Positions 1-9,239 of a DNA stretch of 64,000 nt are shown one piece after another; position 1 is the first letter of the stretch; every line of letters begins with the position of its first letter. Under the pieces are notes generated by a model. The model had not been told where the DNA came from and did no database searches. It saw only the letters and a list, made by a program, of their open reading frames with translations. The position numbers and the translations under genes were made by a program. The stretch comes from Dechloromonas denitrificans. Lineage in GTDB: Bacteria; Pseudomonadota; Gammaproteobacteria; Burkholderiales; Rhodocyclaceae. The DNA is taken from assembly GCF_001551835.1 (NCBI RefSeq), contig NZ_LODL01000007.1:287016-351015 (forward strand), written 5' to 3'.

Positions 1-2
1 CC

Positions 3-965
3 CGCATCCCGTCGCAGCACGTCACGCTAGACGATCGCGGCGCGCTGAAAAACCTCGACCGCGACCTGAAGGCGGTCGTCTTCGGCCAAGACAAGGCAAT
101 TGATGCACTGGCCAAGGCGATCAAGATGGCCCGTTCCGGACTCGGCAACCCGGGCAAGCCGATTGGCTCCTTCCTGTTCAGCGGCCCGACCGGCGTCGGC
201 AAAACGGAAGTTGCCAAGCAACTGGCCTACTGCCTCGGCATCGAACTGACCCGCTTCGACATGAGCGAATACATGGAACGCCATGCCGTCTCTCGCCTGA
301 TCGGCGCGCCACCGGGTTATGTCGGTTTCGACCAGGGCGGCCTGTTGACCGAAGCGGTGACCAAGAAGCCGTATTGCGTTCTGCTGCTCGACGAAATCGA
401 GAAAGCGCATCCGGATATCTTCAATATCCTGTTGCAGGTCATGGATCACGGCACGCTGACCGACAACAACGGGCGCAAGGCCGATTTCCGCAACGTCGTC
501 ATCATCATGACGACCAATGCCGGCGCGGCCGACCTGCAAAAGTCCAGCATGGGCTTCACCGCTGCCAAGCAGTCGGGTGACGAAATGGCCGAAATCAAGC
601 GGCTGTTCACGCCGGAATTCCGCAACCGCCTCGATGCCACCATTTCCTTCGCTTCGCTCGACCGCGAGGTCATCCTGCGCGTCGTCGACAAGTTCCTGAT
701 GCAGCTTGAGGAACAGTTGCACGAGAAGAAGGTGGAAGCGCATTTCAGCGATGCCGTGAAGGAAATGCTGGCCGAAAAAGGCTTCGACCCGCTGATGGGC
801 GCCCGCCCGATGTCACGTCTGATTCAGGACACCATCCGCTCCGCCTTGGCCGACGAACTGCTGTTCGGCCGCCTGGCCAGCGGCGGGCGGGTCACGGTCG
901 ACCTCGACAAAGAGGGCAAAATCAAACTCGATTTCGAAGAAGAAAAGAGCGAAGCCGTCGTCTAG
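3..965 (+). CDS. clpA: ATP-dependent Clp protease ATP-binding subunit ClpA (3' part)
   Basis: The reading frame is already open at the left window edge, so only the last 320 residues are present. They cover the second AAA+ module: a Walker A motif (GPTGVGKT), Walker B (LLLDEIEKAH), the pore loop region (GAPPGYVGFDQGG) and the C-terminal small domain (GARPMSRLIQD). The wording, including FDMSEYMERH and the C-terminal pattern, matches ClpA rather than ClpB or ClpC. ClpA is the cytoplasmic unfoldase that feeds substrates to ClpP. clpS would normally lie upstream, outside the window. The gene ends just before a perfect hairpin plus T-run, so it is probably the last gene of its transcript. Confidence 0.95.
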   Translation, partial: RIPSQHVTLDDRGALKNLDRDLKAVVFGQDKAIDALAKAIKMARSGLGNPGKPIGSFLFSGPTGVGKTEVAKQLAYCLGIELTRFDMSEYMERHAVSRLIGAPPGYVGFDQGGLLTEAVTKKPYCVLLLDEIEKAHPDIFNILLQVMDHGTLTDNNGRKADFRNVVIIMTTNAGAADLQKSSMGFTAAKQSGDEMAEIKRLFTPEFRNRLDATISFASLDREVILRVVDKFLMQLEEQLHEKKVEAHFSDAVKEMLAEKGFDPLMGARPMSRLIQDTIRSALADELLFGRLASGGRVTVDLDKEGKIKLDFEEEKSEAVV

Positions 966-985
966 GCGTCACACCACATTCCAAC

Positions 986-1011
986 AAGCCATGCGATGCA
1001 TGGCTTTTTTT
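986..1011 (+). terminator. Rho-independent terminator of clpA
   Basis: A perfect 9-bp stem (AAGCCATGC / GCATGGCTT) with a 3-nt loop is followed by a T-run. It starts 20 nt after the clpA stop codon. The ATG at 996 that would extend rraA upstream lies inside this hairpin, which argues against that start. Confidence 0.85.
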
Positions 1012-1028
1012 CTGTCAGGGAGACAACC

Positions 1029-1520
1029 GTGAGTTTTAAAACACCCGACCTATGCGATGAATTCGAAGTAGACCTGGGCGACAGCCTGCGCGTCGTGGCC
1101 CCCATGTTCCAGCGCTATGGCGGGCGCAACAGTTTCTCTGGCGAGATTGTCACGCTGAAGCTCTTCGAGGACAACTCGCTGGTTCGTGAAGCCTTTGCCG
1201 ATAACGGTAAAGGCAAAGTCCTGGTGATCGATGGCGGCGGATCGCTGCGCTGCGCGCTGGTCGGGGACCAACTGGCCATTCTGGCGCAAAAGAACGGCTG
1301 GGAAGGCGTCGTCGTTTATGGCTGCATCCGTGACTCCGGCGATATCAACGGCATCGAAATCGGCGTACGCGCCCTGAACACCCACCCGCAAAAAAGTATC
1401 AAGAAAGGTGTCGGCGACAAGAACATCGCCGTCACCTTCGGCGGCGTCACTTTCAAACCGGGCGAATGGCTCTACGCCGATGAAGATGGCGTACTGGTTT
1501 CCGCCAAGCCGCTCGTCTAG
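1029..1520 (+). CDS. rraA: RraA family protein (RNase E regulator RraA / HMG aldolase-type)
   Basis: The protein has 163 residues from a GTG start at 1029, which is preceded by a GGGAGA ribosome site about 6 nt upstream. Family signatures are the N-terminal TPDLCDEFE, the central [20 protein letters not shown] and the following CIRD. E. coli RraA binds RNase E and inhibits RNA decay; many family members instead act as class II 4-hydroxy-4-methyl-2-oxoglutarate/oxaloacetate aldolases, with the Arg and Asp of the CIRD region forming part of the site. Sequence alone does not separate the two roles. It is a single-gene unit between the clpA terminator and a hairpin shared with the convergent chemoreceptor gene. 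Confidence 0.9.
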   Translation: MSFKTPDLCDEFEVDLGDSLRVVAPMFQRYGGRNSFSGEIVTLKLFEDNSLVREAFADNGKGKVLVIDGGGSLRCALVGDQLAILAQKNGWEGVVVYGCIRDSGDINGIEIGVRALNTHPQKSIKKGVGDKNIAVTFGGVTFKPGEWLYADEDGVLVSAKPLV

Positions 1521-1532
1521 TCAAATAAACAA

Positions 1533-1550
1533 AGGGGGCCGCAGCCCCCT
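1533..1550 (-). terminator. Terminator between rraA and the convergent chemoreceptor gene
   Basis: A 7-bp stem AGGGGGC/GCCCCCT with a 4-nt loop. Read on the minus strand it is followed by a T-rich stretch (TTGTTTATTTG), so it mainly serves the minus-strand chemoreceptor gene. It may also slow rraA transcription. Confidence 0.7.
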
Positions 1551-1557
1551 CGTTCAA

Positions 1558-3354
1558 TCAGCTGTCGAGCAGCACACTGCTCTCGCAGCCAACCCGCAAA
1601 CCGCCCCAGTGCCGGCCATCGACGATGATCGGCAGATTGATCTCGGACAGCACTTCGCCGGTATCACGGGCGTAGGTCTGGAGCAGCAGCGGCCGCGTAT
1701 TTTTGGCTGCCCGCTGCCCGGTCGGGTCGTCCCAGATCCGTCGCGTCCGGTTGCCCACCAGGTCGGCCTGGTAATCGCCGGTCAAGGGCTTGGAATATTT
1801 CAGGTTGTGGATCGCCCCGTAACCCTGGGTATCGACCATCAGCGCGTACACACCGCCGCGCAACTGGCCCAGCGCCTCTTCGGCCAGCGGCTGGATTTCG
1901 CGCTCGAACGCAGCGGCATAACTGACTTCGAACTTCTGCGGATTGGTATTCGGGATCGGCCGATAACGCTGATCCCAGATATCAATGCCGCGCTTCGACA
2001 TCTCCTGCATCGTGTCCTGCAGGCGCAGCAGCATCTTGCGGGCCTGATCGACATTGAAGTCGAACGAGCCGCGCCCGATTTTGAACCGCGAAACCAGTTC
2101 CTGAACGCTCTCGGTGGCCCGACTCAGCGTCTGGGTCGAGGTTTCGGACGACTGCATGCTGCCGGAAACCTCGTTCGACAAGGTATAGACCTGTGACACC
2201 GCCTCATGGACCTGGCCATTGGTCGCCGTCAACTCTTCCATGGCCGAGGCAATCTGGTTCAACTGATCGCCGGTATGCTCGAAGTTGCTGACCATGCGCT
2301 TGAACTCGGCGGATGAGCGCTCGACCACCTGCCTGGTTTGCTGAATATCAGTATTGATAACCTCGTTCTCATCCTGCGTTTCACGCACCAGCGAGATCAT
2401 GCCGCCGATGTTGTCATTGATTTCCTGCGTCGCGACATTGACCCGCTCCGCCAGCTTGCGTACCTCGTCGGCCACCACGGCGAAACCCCGCCCCATTTCG
2501 CCGGCCCGGGCCGCCTCGATGGCGGCGTTGAGGGCGAGCAGATTGGTCTGATCGGCAATTTCCTTGATCAGGCCAGCGATCTTGCGGATGCTGTCGGAGC
2601 GCTGCGCCAAATGGCCGACCGTATCGTTGAAGGCAGAAAGCTTGTCGCTGACCGTCTGGACCTTGCTAACGATGTCAAACATCTCGCCCAGCGAGGCGCG
2701 TGCGGTTTCAAGATTGGATTCCGTCGACTGGGAAATCAGCTCAGCGGAGGCAGAAACCTCGTGGATGGCCTGAATGGCTTCCGTGCTAGCACCGAACACC
2801 GCGTTGGCAATTTCGCCCTGTTGCGTTGCCCGCTGCGCGGTCGAGGCCACCGTTTTCTTCACGAGCACGGCCTCGCGAGCGATATTGACGCTCATCTTGC
2901 GCACTTCGTTGATGATTTCCCGCATCTTGTCGGCGAAGCGATTGTAGGACTCGGCCAGTCCGCGCAATTCGTCGTGAGTAATGGTCGGCAAATTGCGCGA
3001 GAAATCCCCCTCGCCGCGTGCGATCTCGTCGAAAATCGTTGAGATCAGCTTGATCGGCCGCAGGATCAAATGGCGGATATAGAGAATCTGCAGGACATTC
3101 CAGAGCAGGGCAAAAACGGTCATCCCGATCATCAGCGTCAGACCGCTATCCATGCCCTCGGATATCCGCTGCAACACCTCTGTATTGACGCCGCCACGGG
3201 CCAGCTCGTCAGCGACCAGCCCTTTCTGGTGCAAGTAGATCGCCAGATAAGCCAGATCGACAAAGAACAGGATCAAAAAGCTCATCAGCTTTTTGGTCAG
3301 CGAATTCCAGAATGTGCGTTCATTCCATTCGTATAATCGCCGCAAAGTTTCCAT
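1558..3354 (-). CDS. Methyl-accepting chemotaxis protein with C-terminal sensor domain
   Basis: 598 residues from the ATG at 3354; an ATG at 3432 would add 26 residues without membrane or domain character, so I prefer the shorter form. Order: short N-terminus, a TM helix ([17 protein letters not shown]), a short periplasmic loop, a second TM helix ([19 protein letters not shown]), HAMP, then the signalling hairpin with the conserved tip [22 protein letters not shown]. Unlike classical receptors, about 165 residues follow the signalling domain, ending in a region with NRTRRIWDD and [10 protein letters not shown] that resembles the Cache/PAS-like tails of some proteobacterial receptors. The small periplasmic loop suggests that this cytoplasmic tail senses the signal. 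The ligand is unknown. Confidence 0.92.
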   Translation of the reverse strand: METLRRLYEWNERTFWNSLTKKLMSFLILFFVDLAYLAIYLHQKGLVADELARGGVNTEVLQRISEGMDSGLTLMIGMTVFALLWNVLQILYIRHLILRPIKLISTIFDEIARGEGDFSRNLPTITHDELRGLAESYNRFADKMREIINEVRKMSVNIAREAVLVKKTVASTAQRATQQGEIANAVFGASTEAIQAIHEVSASAELISQSTESNLETARASLGEMFDIVSKVQTVSDKLSAFNDTVGHLAQRSDSIRKIAGLIKEIADQTNLLALNAAIEAARAGEMGRGFAVVADEVRKLAERVNVATQEINDNIGGMISLVRETQDENEVINTDIQQTRQVVERSSAEFKRMVSNFEHTGDQLNQIASAMEELTATNGQVHEAVSQVYTLSNEVSGSMQSSETSTQTLSRATESVQELVSRFKIGRGSFDFNVDQARKMLLRLQDTMQEMSKRGIDIWDQRYRPIPNTNPQKFEVSYAAAFEREIQPLAEEALGQLRGGVYALMVDTQGYGAIHNLKYSKPLTGDYQADLVGNRTRRIWDDPTGQRAAKNTRPLLLQTYARDTGEVLSEINLPIIVDGRHWGGLRVGCESSVLLDS

Positions 3355-3559
3355 TTTTGTAACCTGAAATTCAAAATTCGATGAATTCAATACTCCTTCC
3401 TCGACGCCGTCAAGCCAGCAAAAGGAGTACATAACGACGAACTCAGGTGGCCATGCAGCAAAAAAGGACCGGAAAGCATTTCACAGACTCAAAAAACATT
3501 TCATATCGTGAAACATTGAACATAAGCCAATGTTTAATAACAAAAATAAATTGTCTTAT

Positions 3560-3573
3560 GTCTTATATAAGAC
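3560..3573. promoter_or_regulatory. 14-bp perfect palindrome just upstream of the aceA -35 box
   Basis: GTCTTATATAAGAC is a perfect inverted repeat and is preceded by an extra copy of its half-site (GTCTTAT, 3553-3559). It ends 2 nt before the proposed aceA -35 hexamer. It therefore sits where an activator, or a repressor that blocks RNA polymerase, would bind. The cognate regulator is not identified. Confidence 0.5.
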
Positions 3574-3575
3574 TA

Positions 3576-3604
3576 TTGCTGCCCTGCGCAAAAATAACTA
3601 TACT
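3576..3604 (+). promoter_or_regulatory. Sigma70-type promoter for aceA
   Basis: TTGCTG (3576-3581) and TATACT (3599-3604) are separated by 17 nt. Transcription would start near 3611, giving a 5' leader of about 70 nt. The rest of the roughly 326-nt intergenic region 3355-3680 is AT-rich and must also hold the divergent chemoreceptor promoter, for which I see no convincing hexamers. Confidence 0.65.
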
Positions 3605-3629
3605 TTGATCCATCGGCACTGCATCTCAA

Positions 3630-3641
3630 GCAAGCGCTTGC
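3630..3641. promoter_or_regulatory. 12-bp palindrome in the aceA leader (LacI-type operator candidate)
   Basis: GCAAGCGCTTGC is perfectly symmetric around a central CG, the form typical of operators of LacI/GalR-family repressors. It lies about 20 nt downstream of the predicted aceA start site, where repressor binding would block elongation. The repressor is inferred only from the shape of the site. Confidence 0.4.
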
Positions 3642-3680
3642 AGACCGTACCCCAAAACCAAATCTCTTGAGGAATTCACC

Positions 3681-4979
3681 ATGAGCACTCGCGAACAGCA
3701 AATCGCCGCCCTCGAAAAAGACTGGGCTGAAAACCCCCGCTGGAAAGGCATCAAGCGCGGTTATTCCGCTGCTGACGTCGTCCGCCTGCGTGGTTCTTTC
3801 CAGGTCGAGCACACCCTGGCCCGTCGCGGCGCCGAAAAGCTGTGGGATCTGGTCAACAACACCCCCTACGTCAACTGCCTGGGCGCCCTGACCGGCGGTC
3901 AAGCCGTTCAGCAAGCCAAGGCCGGCATCAAGGCGATCTACCTGTCCGGCTGGCAAGTTGCTGCCGACAACAACGAATACGCTGCCATGTACCCGGACCA
4001 GTCGCTGTACCCGGTTGACTCCGTGCCGAAGGTTGTCGAGCGCATCAACAATGCCTTCAACCGCGCCGACGAAATCCAGTGGTCGAAGAACATCAACGCC
4101 GGCGATGCTGGTCACGTTGAATACCATCTGCCGATCGTGGCCGATGCCGAAGCCGGTTTCGGCGGCGTGCTGAACGCCTACGAACTGATGAAGGCCATGA
4201 TCCGCGCTGGCGCTGCCGGCGTGCATTGGGAAGACCAACTGGCTTCCGTCAAGAAGTGCGGCCACATGGGTGGCAAGGTGCTGGTGCCGACCACCGAAGC
4301 CGTGCAGAAGCTGATCGCTGCCCGTATGGCGGCCGACGTCTATGGTGTGCCGACCCTGGTCATCGCCCGTACCGATGCTGAAGCGGCCGACCTGATCACC
4401 TCCGACTACGACGACAATGACAAGCCGTTCCTGACCGGCGAGCGTACAGCCGAAGGCTTCTACAAGACCAAGAAGGGTCTGGAGCAGGCCATCTCCCGCG
4501 CCGTCGCTTACGCCGAGTACGCCGACCTAGTGTGGTGCGAAACCGGTACGCCGGATCTGGAATTTGCCCGCAAGTTCGCCGAAGCCGTACATGCCAAGCA
4601 CCCGGGCAAGATGCTGGCCTACAACTGCTCGCCGTCCTTCAACTGGAAGAAGAACCTGGACGATGCCACCATCGCCAAGTTCCAGCGCGAACTGGGCGCC
4701 ATGGGCTACAAGTACCAGTTCATCACCCTGGCTGGCATTCACTCCATGTGGTACAACATGTTCGATCTGGCCCAGGACTACGCCAAGCGCGGCATGTCGG
4801 CCTACGTCGAGAAGGTTCAGGAACCGGAATTCGCTGCCCGCGACCGTGGCTACACCTTCGTCTCGCACCAGCAGGAAGTCGGCACCGGTTACTTCGACGA
4901 CGTCACCACCGTGATCCAGGGTGGCAAGTCCAGCGTTACCGCGCTGACCGGCTCGACCGAAGAAGAACAGTTCCACTAA
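3681..4979 (+). CDS. aceA: Isocitrate lyase
   Basis: 432 residues, the usual bacterial length. The catalytic loop KKCGHMGGK and the metal/substrate segments ([31 protein letters not shown]) are intact. The enzyme cleaves isocitrate to glyoxylate and succinate, the first step of the glyoxylate shunt, in the cytoplasm. The malate synthase partner lies about 6 kb downstream in its own unit. A GAGGA ribosome site precedes the ATG. The upstream promoter has two palindromes and two tandem hairpins follow the gene, so it looks like a tightly controlled single-gene transcript. Confidence 0.97.
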   Translation: MSTREQQIAALEKDWAENPRWKGIKRGYSAADVVRLRGSFQVEHTLARRGAEKLWDLVNNTPYVNCLGALTGGQAVQQAKAGIKAIYLSGWQVAADNNEYAAMYPDQSLYPVDSVPKVVERINNAFNRADEIQWSKNINAGDAGHVEYHLPIVADAEAGFGGVLNAYELMKAMIRAGAAGVHWEDQLASVKKCGHMGGKVLVPTTEAVQKLIAARMAADVYGVPTLVIARTDAEAADLITSDYDDNDKPFLTGERTAEGFYKTKKGLEQAISRAVAYAEYADLVWCETGTPDLEFARKFAEAVHAKHPGKMLAYNCSPSFNWKKNLDDATIAKFQRELGAMGYKYQFITLAGIHSMWYNMFDLAQDYAKRGMSAYVEKVQEPEFAARDRGYTFVSHQQEVGTGYFDDVTTVIQGGKSSVTALTGSTEEEQFH

Positions 4980-4995
4980 GCAACCGCTTTTGAAA

Positions 4996-5051
4996 TTGCT
5001 GCCCTACCGGGCAGCAACAAAGGCCGGCACTCATAAGGTGTCGGCCTTTTT
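4996..5051 (+). terminator. Tandem hairpins downstream of aceA
   Basis: The first hairpin (4996-5017) has a perfect 9-bp stem TTGCTGCCC/GGGCAGCAA with a 4-nt loop. The second (about 5019-5050) pairs AAGGCCG-CAC with GTG-CGGCCTT and is followed directly by T residues, making it the intrinsic terminator. Confidence 0.8.
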
Positions 5052-5106
5052 CACGTTGGCTGGGCAAGCATCCGGTGGAGCGAAAATTCGCCGCCGGAAC
5101 AAGCAC

Positions 5107-5415
5107 TCAATCGATGCTGAAGTGCTTTTGGAGATTCGCCAGGTACAAGTTTTCTTTCGCTGCCTTGCTGCAGTTGCGCAATGCAACCGGCTTGCCTTTG
5201 GCCTGCTGCGAATCGTGCAGGATCAGCAGCATGCCCAGCGCGGCGCTATCCAGGCTGGTCACGCCGGACAAATCAACATCGAAGCGTTGATCCCCGGTAT
5301 CTGCTGCATGCTGCTTGATCTGCCCCATGAATTCCCTGTGGCAGGAAAAACCGAAGGGACCGACTATGTACAGGACTTTTTTTCCATGCGCCGAATTGCG
5401 CCACTCAATGCCCAT
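5107..5415 (-). CDS. STAS domain protein (anti-sigma factor antagonist-like)
   Basis: A stand-alone STAS domain of 102 residues. The segment DLSGVTSLDSAALGMLL contains the conserved serine (DSAALG) that in SpoIIAA/RsbV proteins is phosphorylated by a partner anti-sigma kinase. A GGGAGAGAG ribosome site supports the ATG at 5415. No kinase or sigma factor is adjacent, so the partner is elsewhere or the protein serves another switch, for example with the neighbouring GGDEF-EAL protein. It is convergent with aceA. Confidence 0.85.
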   Translation of the reverse strand: MGIEWRNSAHGKKVLYIVGPFGFSCHREFMGQIKQHAADTGDQRFDVDLSGVTSLDSAALGMLLILHDSQQAKGKPVALRNCSKAAKENLYLANLQKHFSID

Positions 5416-5635
5416 TTCTCTCTCCCTGCTTGTTGCTTGTTATGACCGAACGATAAGCCTAGCAATTGCGGGTTGCAATATGATTAAACGCTTCGCTTGG
5501 CAACTGGCGATGAATGGCGGCAAAAACAGCAAAAACCTGTTGTATTCGGTACTCTATTTCAGTTTTTTTGCGATTAATAATATTCTTCTAAATAGCCGGA
5601 ACAGGCCTCGGTGCATCGCTTAAAATGTTGACACA

Positions 5636-8600
5636 TTGATAACTAGAAAGCTTCGCCAGTGGCGCGGAAAGCGCCAGCAGGCAAGCAGCGGGAACAGCCT
5701 CTTGCGTTCAAACTCTGCTTCATCCGGTTTTTTCGTCACACTCGTTCGTCTTTGTGTTGTGGCCACCTTATGGCTGTCGCCCGGCGCCCACGCCCATGAA
5801 AATGGCGTTGTCCGCATCGGCATACTGGCTTTTCGGGATATCCAGTCGACCCATCAGCAGTGGTCAGCCCTGGAACGCTACCTGAGCGAAGAGATTGGCG
5901 CGCAGCAGTTCTCGGTCGTCCCGATGTATCTCGATGACCTCAGCCAGGCGGTGGCCGCCGGCGAAGTCGACTTCGTGCTGACCCAGCCCGAGCACTACGT
6001 GTTGTTGCGCGCCCGCCATGGCCTGGCGGCCGTGTCCACCTTGATGTCGATGGTCGGCGAGCAGCCGGTAGCGCAATTCGGCGGCGTGATCTTCACCCGG
6101 GCCGGGCGTCCGGATATCAACAGCCTGAGCGATGTGAAGGGCAAGACGGTCGCCTCGACCCACCAGAACTCGTTCGGCAGCTATCGCATCCAGCAATGGA
6201 CCTTGCTGGAGGCCGGCCTGCGACTCCCCGCCGATCTGAAAAACGTCGTTTTTACCGGTGCACCGCAGGACCAGGTGGTCGAACAGGTGCTGCGCGGGCA
6301 AGTCGATGTCGGTTTCATTCGCAGCGGCCTGCTCGAATCCATGGCGCACGAAGGGCGGCTGGATCTGGCCGCGATCAAGGTGCTGAACCGGCAAACGGTC
6401 AGCGGCTTCCCTTTGCTGCTATCGACCGAGCTTTTCCCGGAATGGCCGTTCTCGGCCGCCCACGATGTGCCGGAACCGCTGATCAAGGCAGTGACGCTGG
6501 CCCTGCTGAAGATCACACCGCAACACCCGACCGCGGTCAGCGGCAAGTTCTACGGCTTTTCGCCGCCCGCCGACTACAGCCGACTCGAATCGGTAATGCT
6601 GGCCTTGCGCGCCCACCCGGATCGCCTGGAACATTTCGATGCTCGCGACATTGTCGAAAAATACTCGCTGCAGGTTGCCGGCGGCTTGAGCGCCCTGCTC
6701 GGCCTGGCGCTGCTCGCCCTGTTCAAGCTGACCCGGTCGCGGCGCCAGATCGGGATCGCGTTGCGCGAACGGGCCAGCCTGCTCGACAGCCTCGGCGAAG
6801 GGGTCTATGGCATCGATCCGGCCGGCCGCTGCACCTTCATCAATCCGAAAGGGCTGGAAATGCTCGGCTGGACGAGCGAGGAGATCATCGGCTTCGACCA
6901 GCACCGGCTGTTTCACCATTCCAAGCCGGACGGCTCGCCTTACCCGCATGCCGACTGCCCGATGTACCAGACCTTGCACGACGGCAAGCGGCGCCAGGGC
7001 GAAGAGTGGTTTTTCCGCAAGGACGGCCAAGGCTTCCCGGTGCAATACTCGGTGACGCCGATCGCCGAGCAGGCCGGCCATGACGGTGCGGTGATCACCT
7101 TCCGCGACATTTCAGAGGCCCGCAAGGCCGACGAGTTGATGCGCATCGCCGCCATCGCCTTTGAAACGCAGGAGGCGATGGTCGTCACCGACGCCCGCAG
7201 CCAGATCCTGCGGGTCAACCGCGCTTTCAGCGAAGTGACCGGCTACAGCCCGGCCGAAGCGATCGGCCAGACGCCTGCGCTGCTCAAGTCCGGCTACCAC
7301 GAGGACAGTTTTTACCAGGAGATGTGGGCGACGCTGAAGGAACAGGGCTTCTGGCGCGGCGAGATCTGGAATCGCCGGAAAAACGGCGAGATCTACCCGG
7401 AATGGCTGACCATCTCGGCCGTTCGCGGCGCGCAGGGCGACGTGACGCATTATGTCTCCTCCTTCCTCGACATCACACAACGCAAGGAAGCCGAGGAGCA
7501 GATCCAGTTCCTCGCCCTCTACGACCCGCTGACCCACCTGCCCAACCGTCGCCTGCTCAACGAGCGCCTGGCCAAGGCGGTGGCCGCCAGCGGCCGCCAG
7601 CGCCGCCATGCCGCGCTGCTGTTCATCGATCTCGACAATTTCAAGATGATCAACGACTCGATGGGTCACGACATCGGCGACCTGCTGCTGCGCCAGGTCG
7701 CGCTGCGCCTGCGCGACTCGGTGCGCAGCAACGATACGGTAGCCCGCCTCGGCGGCGACGAGTTCGTCATCCTGCTCGAAGAACTGAGCCCGAAGATCCA
7801 CGAGGCAACGGCCCAGATCGAGCACATCGCCCAGAAGATGCTGGACGCGCTCGGCCGGCCCTACAAGTTCGGCGAGTTCTCCCACCATTGCACGGCCAGC
7901 ATCGGGGCGATTCCTTTCATGGACGCCGGCGAAACCATCGAAAGCCTGCTCAAGTCGGCCGACATGGCGATGTACAAGGCCAAGGCGGCCGGCAAGAATC
8001 GCCTGTTCTTCTTCGATCCGGCGATGCAGACCGAAGTCGAAACCCGCGCCGCCCTCGAACGGGATTTGCGCCAGGCCCTGCTCGAACAGCAATTCGTCCT
8101 CTACCTGCAGCCGCAGGTCGATCAGTTTGCCCAAGTGCTCGGCGCCGAAGCGCTGATCCGCTGGCAGCACCCGAAACGCGGCCTGATTGCGCCGGCCGAG
8201 TTCATCCAGGTGGCCGAGGAAACCGGCCTGATCCTGCCGATCGGCCAGTGGGTACTCGAAGAAGCCTGCCGCCAGCTCGCCCGCTGGAAAAACCAGGCCG
8301 CGACCGCATCACTGACGCTGGCGATCAATGTCAGCGCCCTGCAATTCCGCAACAGCGCCTTCATCGACGACGTGGCGCGCGCCATTGGCGAAGCCGGCGC
8401 GCCGGCCAGCCAGCTGAAGCTGGAGATCACCGAATCGCTGCTGCTCGAAGACATCGACGGCACCATCACGCGCATGCAGACCCTGAAAAGCGAACTCGGC
8501 GTCGGCCTGTCGCTCGATGACTTCGGCACCGGCTACTCGTCGCTGAGCTATCTGAAGCAACTGCCGCTCGACCAGATCAAGCTCGACCGCAGTTTCGTCA

Positions 8601-8812
8601 GCGACATCGACCGCAACCCGAACGATGCGGCAATTGCCGAAGCCGTCATTGCCCTCGGCCGCTCCTTTGCGATCAGCGTCATTGCCGAAGGCGTCGAAAC
8701 CGATGAGCAACGCGCAGCGTTGCTGGCCCGCGGCTGCCATGCCTTCCAGGGCTTTCTCTTCGGCCGGCCGGGGCCGATCGCCGAATTCCCGGTCGGCCAG
8801 AGCGGCCGTTAA
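5636..8812 (+). CDS. PhnD-type sensor, PAS-PAS, GGDEF-EAL protein
   Basis: About 1058 residues from TTG at 5636. An in-frame TTG at 5702, behind GGGAA, is a better-supported start and removes 22 residues. Order: signal peptide (cut near AHA-HENG), a PhnD/SsuA-like periplasmic binding domain (to about residue 325), a TM helix near 345-365, two PAS domains, GGDEF (RLGGDEF intact) and EAL (EALIRW, DDFGTGYSSL, EGVET intact). An RSND motif five residues before GGDEF fits the inhibitory c-di-GMP site. It probably couples a periplasmic ligand, perhaps an oxyanion or phosphonate-like compound, to c-di-GMP synthesis and breakdown. Net direction cannot be predicted because both catalytic halves look intact. 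Confidence 0.93.
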   Translation: MITRKLRQWRGKRQQASSGNSLLRSNSASSGFFVTLVRLCVVATLWLSPGAHAHENGVVRIGILAFRDIQSTHQQWSALERYLSEEIGAQQFSVVPMYLDDLSQAVAAGEVDFVLTQPEHYVLLRARHGLAAVSTLMSMVGEQPVAQFGGVIFTRAGRPDINSLSDVKGKTVASTHQNSFGSYRIQQWTLLEAGLRLPADLKNVVFTGAPQDQVVEQVLRGQVDVGFIRSGLLESMAHEGRLDLAAIKVLNRQTVSGFPLLLSTELFPEWPFSAAHDVPEPLIKAVTLALLKITPQHPTAVSGKFYGFSPPADYSRLESVMLALRAHPDRLEHFDARDIVEKYSLQVAGGLSALLGLALLALFKLTRSRRQIGIALRERASLLDSLGEGVYGIDPAGRCTFINPKGLEMLGWTSEEIIGFDQHRLFHHSKPDGSPYPHADCPMYQTLHDGKRRQGEEWFFRKDGQGFPVQYSVTPIAEQAGHDGAVITFRDISEARKADELMRIAAIAFETQEAMVVTDARSQILRVNRAFSEVTGYSPAEAIGQTPALLKSGYHEDSFYQEMWATLKEQGFWRGEIWNRRKNGEIYPEWLTISAVRGAQGDVTHYVSSFLDITQRKEAEEQIQFLALYDPLTHLPNRRLLNERLAKAVAASGRQRRHAALLFIDLDNFKMINDSMGHDIGDLLLRQVALRLRDSVRSNDTVARLGGDEFVILLEELSPKIHEATAQIEHIAQKMLDALGRPYKFGEFSHHCTASIGAIPFMDAGETIESLLKSADMAMYKAKAAGKNRLFFFDPAMQTEVETRAALERDLRQALLEQQFVLYLQPQVDQFAQVLGAEALIRWQHPKRGLIAPAEFIQVAEETGLILPIGQWVLEEACRQLARWKNQAATASLTLAINVSALQFRNSAFIDDVARAIGEAGAPASQLKLEITESLLLEDIDGTITRMQTLKSELGVGLSLDDFGTGYSSLSYLKQLPLDQIKLDRSFVSDIDRNPNDAAIAEAVIALGRSFAISVIAEGVETDEQRAALLARGCHAFQGFLFGRPGPIAEFPVGQSGR

Positions 8813-8875
8813 GGCAAGGCCGGCGGTCGACTGCCTGAAAAGGGCAATTTTCAGCGCCCGCTTGCCGGCCGGCCC

Positions 8876-9229
8876 CTACACCGAGGGCCGCGTCCACATC
8901 CAGGCCAGCACGCCGGCACCGACCGCGCCGGGCAACCAGCGCCACGGCTCGGGCAAGCCGAACCAGCCGCTCACGGCACTGATCGCCAGCATCCCGCTGG
9001 CAGCGTATTTCGCCACTTTCGGGATCGCCCGGTGATCGCGCCAGGCGCGGATTGCCGGCCCGGCGGTCGGGTGCGCCAGCAACCTGGCCTCCCACTCCGG
9101 ATGCGAACGGGCGAAGAAATAGGCGGCGAGCAGCAGGAAAGGTGTCGTCGGCAAGAGTGGCAGCACCGCGCCGACCACGCCCAGGGCGACCGACAGCAGA
9201 CCGAGAGCACGATAGACCGGTGTTTTCAT
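8876..9229 (-). CDS. YbaN/DUF454 family inner membrane protein
   Basis: 117 residues with the family pattern: TM1 LGLLSVALGVVGAVLPLLPTTPF, the AAYFFARSHP motif, a short cytoplasmic stretch, and two further hydrophobic segments at the C-terminus. The function of this family is not established. It starts 10 nt after the lysR-type gene ends, so the two probably share a transcript. Confidence 0.88.
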   Translation of the reverse strand: MKTPVYRALGLLSVALGVVGAVLPLLPTTPFLLLAAYFFARSHPEWEARLLAHPTAGPAIRAWRDHRAIPKVAKYAASGMLAISAVSGWFGLPEPWRWLPGAVGAGVLAWMWTRPSV

Positions 9230-9239
9230 CGGGTGCAGC

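Noticed and set aside
996..1028. ATG at 996 as the rraA start
   Set aside because: It lies in the clpA terminator hairpin and adds 11 residues without family similarity; the GTG at 1029 has a proper ribosome site.
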